From: Candidatus Neomicrothrix sp. UBA6944
GTDB lineage: Bacteria > Actinomycetota > Acidimicrobiia > Acidimicrobiales > Poriferisodalaceae
Reading direction: 5' to 3'
Length of the DNA: 9,154 nt
NCBI GenBank assembly: GCA_002448715.1
Contig: DJZU01000035.1
Location: 1-9,154 of the forward strand
Shown here: positions 6,173-9,154 of the stretch, piece by piece
How the letters are laid out: each line of letters starts with the position of its first letter
How positions within the stretch are numbered: position 1 is the stretch's first letter
The notes under the pieces: generated by a model
The model's input: the letters and a program-made list of their open reading frames with translations, nothing else
What the model was told of the DNA's origin: nothing
The model's database searches: none
Position numbers and translations under genes: made by a program

Positions 6173-6197
6173 CTTAGCGAACGCGAAGCGAACTAAG
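6173..6197. terminator. Weak inverted repeat between convergent genes
   Basis: CTTAG (6173-6177) and CTAAG (6193-6197) flank a short GCGAA-rich stretch between the dioxygenase stop (6161) and the stop of the small membrane protein. It might act as a terminator hairpin for the dioxygenase transcript, but the stem is only five pairs and no U-tract is present. Confidence 0.15.
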
Positions 6198-6351
6198 ACC
6201 AGGGTCGCTCGAAACGTTGCTTCCAAGGAGGATCTTCTAATTCGATCGGAGTTCCTTCCTCACGGTCGGAATCAATGTCGCGAGAGGGTCGCCTTCCGGC
6301 CCACATGCCAAGGCCAAATACCGCCAACGCGAGGAGTAAGCATGAACTCAT
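6193..6351 (-). CDS. Small single-pass membrane protein (52 aa, hypothetical)
   Basis: Minus-strand ATG 6351 to TAG 6193 encodes 52 residues. Residues 4-19 (CLLLALAVFGLGMWAG) are hydrophobic, followed by RRPSR, a positively charged stop-transfer boundary. The remaining part is charged and ends with LEDPPWKQRFERPWS. This organisation, one N-terminal helix and a short cytoplasmic tail, is what small membrane proteins look like. It lies 69 bases downstream of the lipoprotein gene on the same strand, so it may be co-transcribed. No strong Shine-Dalgarno motif is seen; GTG 6357 (two codons earlier) or the internal ATG at codon 16 are alternatives. No family recognised. Confidence 0.5.
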   Translation of the reverse strand: MSSCLLLALAVFGLGMWAGRRPSRDIDSDREEGTPIELEDPPWKQRFERPWS

Positions 6352-6420
6352 ATCCACATTCTGACATCCATTAATGCTTTTCGCCCAATCATCAACACAT
6401 TGGCTGCAGTCGGGACCGCG

Positions 6421-6777
6421 TTATTTCAAGAGTTCGAGAGCGGCTTGGCAAGCTCTGTCAAAGTCTTCGCTGTTTTCAAACTGAAGTCGCAATGACAGAG
6501 CCTCATCATCGCCAGAGGGGACTGCGAGAAATGGCGGCTCAAGACCGGTGATGTCTGGCCCCCCCTTTACGTTCGAAGTTCTTATGTAATCCCCAACGAA
6601 AGAAATATCGAGTGCTGATGCTGCTTCTCTGTGAGCCTCAGGGTGTTGCGAACACCACATGCGTTGCGAATCGGTTAGAACGGTTTGCGCCGGCCCGTTC
6701 CCAGCGGCCTCGCCACAGCTTGTGACAACTAGCGCCGACAAGGAGAGGGCGGTTAGAGCTAAGAGCGTACGAGACAC
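6421..6777 (-). CDS. Small secreted lipoprotein (hypothetical)
   Basis: A 118-residue protein starting at GTG 6777, the first usable start after an in-frame TAG in the upstream sequence; no clear Shine-Dalgarno motif is seen. It has a signal peptide (SRTLLALTALSLSALVV) ending in the lipobox V-T-S-C with C21 as the lipidated residue. The mature part has two cysteines, C42 in MWCSQHPEAH and C110 in FDRACQAALE, which may form a disulfide. The WC near the start and ACxAA near the end are familiar from small exported proteins of Actinobacteria, though no characterised family is recognised. It probably sits on the outer face of the cytoplasmic membrane. It is divergent from the third LLM gene and upstream of the 52-residue membrane protein. 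Confidence 0.75.
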   Translation of the reverse strand: MSRTLLALTALSLSALVVTSCGEAAGNGPAQTVLTDSQRMWCSQHPEAHREAASALDISFVGDYIRTSNVKGGPDITGLEPPFLAVPSGDDEALSLRLQFENSEDFDRACQAALELLK

Positions 6778-6819
6778 GCAAATAAGCTAGGACCAACGAA
6801 GAGTAGACGCCGGCCAAGC

Positions 6820-6833
6820 GATGATCGATCATC
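6820..6833. promoter_or_regulatory. 14-base perfect palindrome in divergent promoter region
   Basis: GATGATCGATCATC is a perfect palindrome in the 140-base gap between the lipoprotein (-) and the third LLM (+). Its position suits an operator for a dimeric repressor controlling one or both genes. A palindrome of this length is not by itself rare in 9 kb, so its location is the main support. Confidence 0.35.
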
Positions 6834-6875
6834 TGCAAGCATCCACAATGGCCACGTAATAAGTTTTCTATAGCC

Positions 6876-6892
6876 CAAAGGGTTCCGCCCTT
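6876..6892 (+). other. Leader hairpin before the third LLM gene
   Basis: CAAAGGG (6876-6882), loop TTCCG, then CCCTT (6888-6892, extended by G) form a short hairpin ending 14 bases before the GGAGG ribosome binding site. It may stabilise or modulate the leader if the transcript starts upstream of it. A TATAGC-like element at about 6869-6874 would place the start close to the hairpin itself. Confidence 0.2.
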
Positions 6893-6917
6893 GTAGGCGT
6901 AGTGACGGAGGTCAACA

Positions 6918-7805
6918 GTGGAGTTCGGCGCAGTTTTTCCTACTTGTGAAATTGGTAATGATCCTGAGCAGATCCGTTCATGGGCGCAAGCCGCAGAGGA
7001 GCTTGGCTACCGATACATCGTGACGTATGACCATGTTCTTGGTGCCGAACATTCGAATAGGGAACCACAACTCACTGGTCCGTACACCGAGGCCCACCCG
7101 TTTCATGAACCTTTTGTGCTCTTTGGTTTCTTAGCTGGCGTAACTAATTCGATCGAGTTTCAAACCTCTGTGATTATTCTTCCTCAGCGGCAGACGGTGC
7201 TGGCTGCTAAGCAGGCGGCCGAAGTTGATCTGTTATCTGGAGGACGCTTACGACTTGGAGTCGGGACTGGCTGGAACCACGTGGAGTATGAGTCACTGGG
7301 AGTTCCATGGTCGGGACGGGGGCGACTATTTGACGAACAGATCGAGATGATGCGTCGCCTATGGACTGATGCCATAGTTGACGTCGATACTGCGCACCAT
7401 CGAATAGATCGCGCAGGGATTGCTCCTCAACCTGATCAGCCGATACCGGTGTGGCTTGGCGGTAGCTCTGAGATAGCTATGCGGCGGGCTGCTCGGATCG
7501 GGGACGGCTTCACGTTTGCTAGCGCCGGAAGCAGCACCGTTGGGCTTGCCGATCAACTCAGAGAGATGATCTCCGGAGAAGGGCGTGATCCCTCAACTTT
7601 TCCGATCGAATTCAACATGCCCTACGGCCTCGGTCCAGAAAAGTGGAAGAGCCTTACAGAACAAGCCCAAAATGCCGCAATCACCCACCTTTGTGTGAAC
7701 ACTATGAGTGTGACCTCGGCTTGGTCGGGAACCCCTCCGTCTGGTCTTGAGTCAGTAGATGACCACATAGCTGGGTTGGAAAGCTTTATCACGGCCGTTA
7801 ACTAA
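6918..7805 (+). CDS. LLM class oxidoreductase, F420-dependent type (TIGR03619-like)
   Basis: A 295-residue complete protein. MEFGAVFPTCE is the first strand; YIVTYDHVLG (33-42) is the third-strand block carrying the DH pair usual in F420-type members; VDLLSGGRLRLGVGTGWN (103-120) with HVEYESLGVPWSGRG following, RLFDEQIEMMRRLWT (136-150) and PIPVWLGG (175-182) complete the signature. The GVGTGWN...EYESLG stretch is characteristic of actinobacterial and Chloroflexota F420-dependent LLM proteins. Such enzymes transfer hydride between F420 and a substrate or use flavin and O2. Substrate unknown. The start is GTG 6918, fixed by GGAGG at 6907-6911 with a 6-base spacer. It converges on the CoA-transferase gene with only 23 bases between the stops. 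Confidence 0.9.
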   Translation: MEFGAVFPTCEIGNDPEQIRSWAQAAEELGYRYIVTYDHVLGAEHSNREPQLTGPYTEAHPFHEPFVLFGFLAGVTNSIEFQTSVIILPQRQTVLAAKQAAEVDLLSGGRLRLGVGTGWNHVEYESLGVPWSGRGRLFDEQIEMMRRLWTDAIVDVDTAHHRIDRAGIAPQPDQPIPVWLGGSSEIAMRRAARIGDGFTFASAGSSTVGLADQLREMISGEGRDPSTFPIEFNMPYGLGPEKWKSLTEQAQNAAITHLCVNTMSVTSAWSGTPPSGLESVDDHIAGLESFITAVN

Positions 7806-7828
7806 TTTCGTTGACGACAGTTAGTCGG

Positions 7829-9049
7829 TTAGGGGTTCGCTCCAGCTACCACACCGTCATCATGAAGTTTCCCCACCTCGGCGGACGACATTCCTAAAGT
7901 CTCTAACAGGATCTCGTCGGTGTGCTCCCCAAGACGAGGCGCCGCGATAGGTTCTCCACGGTCAATTTCGGAGAACGACAGAGGCGTTCCTGGCGCGAGC
8001 ACACGCCCCACGCCCGGCTGATCTATGCGGCCAAACATAGGGTTCTGTATTGTCGCTCGCCTGTCCTCGTTGACCAGTTGGACAAATGTTTGGTACGGAC
8101 CCCAACACACGCCATTGGAATCAAATATGTCAGCTATTTCATCGAGATCATGAGTTTCGATGAAGGGCGCCATGAATGAGGCGATGGCGTCTCTCGCATC
8201 CCAGCGGTCCCCCTCTTTACTTAGATCAACATTTAGAGCTTGTTCTATTGCAGGAAGGTGTTCAACGATTTCGGTTGCCTCAGCGAGGCTTTGCCATTGC
8301 CGCTTACTAATTGCCACAACCATGATTCGCCTATTGTCTTTAGTCGCGAAGTCTCTACCAAATGCGCCATACAGATCATTGCCGACTGGAACTCGATCTT
8401 CTTTTGTTAGCTGTGCTTGTGCCATGTAACCGAGGTTGGCGACCATAGCGAACGCGACATCGGTCAAGGAGATCTTTGAGAGCTGACCAACACCGGTCCG
8501 TTGCCTGTATCTCTCTGCTGCCAGTATCCCAACTGCTGCGGTCAAGCCGGTGGCCGTGTCCCATGCTGGCAATACATGATTGGTAGGCATGCTCGAACCC
8601 AATGGTCCTGTAGCCATTGCGAATCCCGAAGAGGGATTTACGGTGTAGTCGACAGCGGTGGATTCATCGGGATTTCCAATGATGTTCATGTAGATCAGGT
8701 CTTCCCGTTCGGCTCGCAACCGCTCATAAGAAAGCCAACTGGATTCGGGAAAATTAGATAAGAAGATTCCGTTGTCGGGGCCTTGTTCAGTGATCAGTTG
8801 AGTAACTAAGTCTCGTCCAGCATCGCTTCGCAGATCTACCTGGATTGATCGTTTGCCTTTGTTCAACCCTGCCCAAAAAAGACTCACCCCCTCCTCGGTG
8901 ACTGGCCATCTCTGGTAGTCCAAACCACCGCCGATGGCATCAAAACGAATGACATCTGCTCCAAGTTGAGCGAGGGTCATCCCACCGAGGGGTGCAGCGA
9001 CAAATGCCGAACCTTCTATGATGCGCAACCCTTGTAGTACTGGTGTCAT
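7829..9049 (-). CDS. mct: Family III CoA-transferase (CaiB/BaiF), 2-methylfumaryl-CoA isomerase-like
   Basis: A 406-residue, full-length family III CoA-transferase, which moves CoA between carboxylic acids through a mixed anhydride on an aspartate. MTLAQLGADVIRFD (24-37) is the family N-terminal block, GLNKGKRSIQVDLRS (61-75) the CoA-binding block, and VLPAWDTATGLTAA (159-172) contains the catalytic aspartate D164. TGVGQLSKISLTDV (185-198) follows. The specific combination EGSAFVAAPLGG, GGGLDYQRWP, AVDYTVNPSSG and GNDLYGAFGRDFAT resembles, from memory, 2-methylfumaryl-CoA isomerase (Mct, the mesaconyl-C1/C4-CoA transferase of the 3-hydroxypropionate cycle), so that name is likely but the in vivo substrate may differ, since no other cycle enzyme is nearby. 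TAGAGG lies 6 bases before ATG 9049. Confidence 0.8.
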   Translation of the reverse strand: MTPVLQGLRIIEGSAFVAAPLGGMTLAQLGADVIRFDAIGGGLDYQRWPVTEEGVSLFWAGLNKGKRSIQVDLRSDAGRDLVTQLITEQGPDNGIFLSNFPESSWLSYERLRAEREDLIYMNIIGNPDESTAVDYTVNPSSGFAMATGPLGSSMPTNHVLPAWDTATGLTAAVGILAAERYRQRTGVGQLSKISLTDVAFAMVANLGYMAQAQLTKEDRVPVGNDLYGAFGRDFATKDNRRIMVVAISKRQWQSLAEATEIVEHLPAIEQALNVDLSKEGDRWDARDAIASFMAPFIETHDLDEIADIFDSNGVCWGPYQTFVQLVNEDRRATIQNPMFGRIDQPGVGRVLAPGTPLSFSEIDRGEPIAAPRLGEHTDEILLETLGMSSAEVGKLHDDGVVAGANP

Positions 9050-9138
9050 AGCTGGCCTCTAATCGCCGTATCCGATGTAAATCAAGAAACAAAGACCTGA
9101 TTCTCGCCGATTTAATTTCGCTTGTTCGAGTCCTCCCT

Positions 9139-9154
9139 AAGGAGCAAACACAAT
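9139..9154 (+). promoter_or_regulatory. Shine-Dalgarno motif, possible start of a + strand gene at the window edge
   Basis: AAGGAG (9139-9144) is followed by 8 bases and then AT at the last two positions. If the next base is G, an ATG begins at 9153 with an excellent ribosome binding site. This would make the gene divergent from the CoA-transferase, with 9050-9138 as a shared promoter region. Everything past the edge is unseen. Confidence 0.35.

Noticed and set aside
6638..6838. 66-codon minus-strand frame over the lipoprotein start
   Set aside because: Overlaps the lipoprotein in another frame; the lipoprotein frame has a signal peptide and lipobox, this one has no such features.
9120..9147. 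tRNA-like T-arm sequence GTTCGAGTCC near the right edge
   Set aside because: The flanking five bases do not pair as a T-stem and no matching acceptor, D-arm or anticodon arm is present upstream.
1..9154. CRISPR array, insertion sequence ends, or integrase attachment site
   Set aside because: No regularly spaced repeats, transposase-like frames or terminal inverted repeats were seen; repeats present are short, single and intergenic.

Overview
The window looks like a chromosomal segment of a bacterium with intermediate GC, rich in oxidative and CoA-dependent catabolic enzymes. It holds three separate luciferase-like flavin monooxygenases (LLM superfamily; one is F420-type in appearance), a TauD/TfdA 2-oxoglutarate dioxygenase, a TIM-barrel amidohydrolase, a family III CoA-transferase and an O-acetylserine/O-phosphoserine sulfhydrylase fused to rhodanese. 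Such a mixture, together with GTG starts and a small WC...ACxAA lipoprotein, suggests a marine or soil actinobacterium (Acidimicrobiia-like) or a SAR202-like Chloroflexota. This is inference from gene content only. No rRNA, tRNA, CRISPR or insertion sequence was found.

Layout. 1-611 (-): 5' part of a LuxA-like LLM that runs off the left edge and lies beneath spurious antisense frames. 882-1406 (+): GNAT acetyltransferase, clearly more GC-rich than its neighbour, behind a short leader frame with a good ribosome binding site. 1531-2556 (+): COG3618-type amidohydrolase. 2653-3987 (-): cysteine synthase-rhodanese fusion, with an elaborate 5' region (a LysR-like T-N11-A inverted repeat, a second inverted repeat and a leader hairpin that shares a strand with the Shine-Dalgarno region). 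4280-5218 (-): second LLM. 5319-6161 (+): TauD-like dioxygenase, divergent from that LLM. 6193-6351 (-): previously unframed 52-residue small membrane protein, downstream of 6421-6777 (-), a small lipoprotein. 6918-7805 (+): third LLM, F420-type. 7829-9049 (-): CoA-transferase resembling 2-methylfumaryl-CoA isomerase (Mct). The right edge ends on a Shine-Dalgarno motif that may serve a + strand gene starting at the last bases.

How the genes may work together. Almost every gene is its own transcription unit, so this is an accessory catabolic neighbourhood rather than one operon. TauD-type and LLM-type oxygenases are the two classic routes for releasing sulfite from organosulfonates, and the cysteine synthase-rhodanese fusion is a sulfur-assimilation enzyme, so an organosulfur theme is possible but unproven. 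The LLM and TauD families are equally used on terpenoid, aromatic and other substrates. The most rewarding places for follow-up are the fusion enzyme and its regulatory leader, the divergent intergenic regions carrying a 14-bp palindrome and an 8-bp direct repeat, and the small membrane protein.
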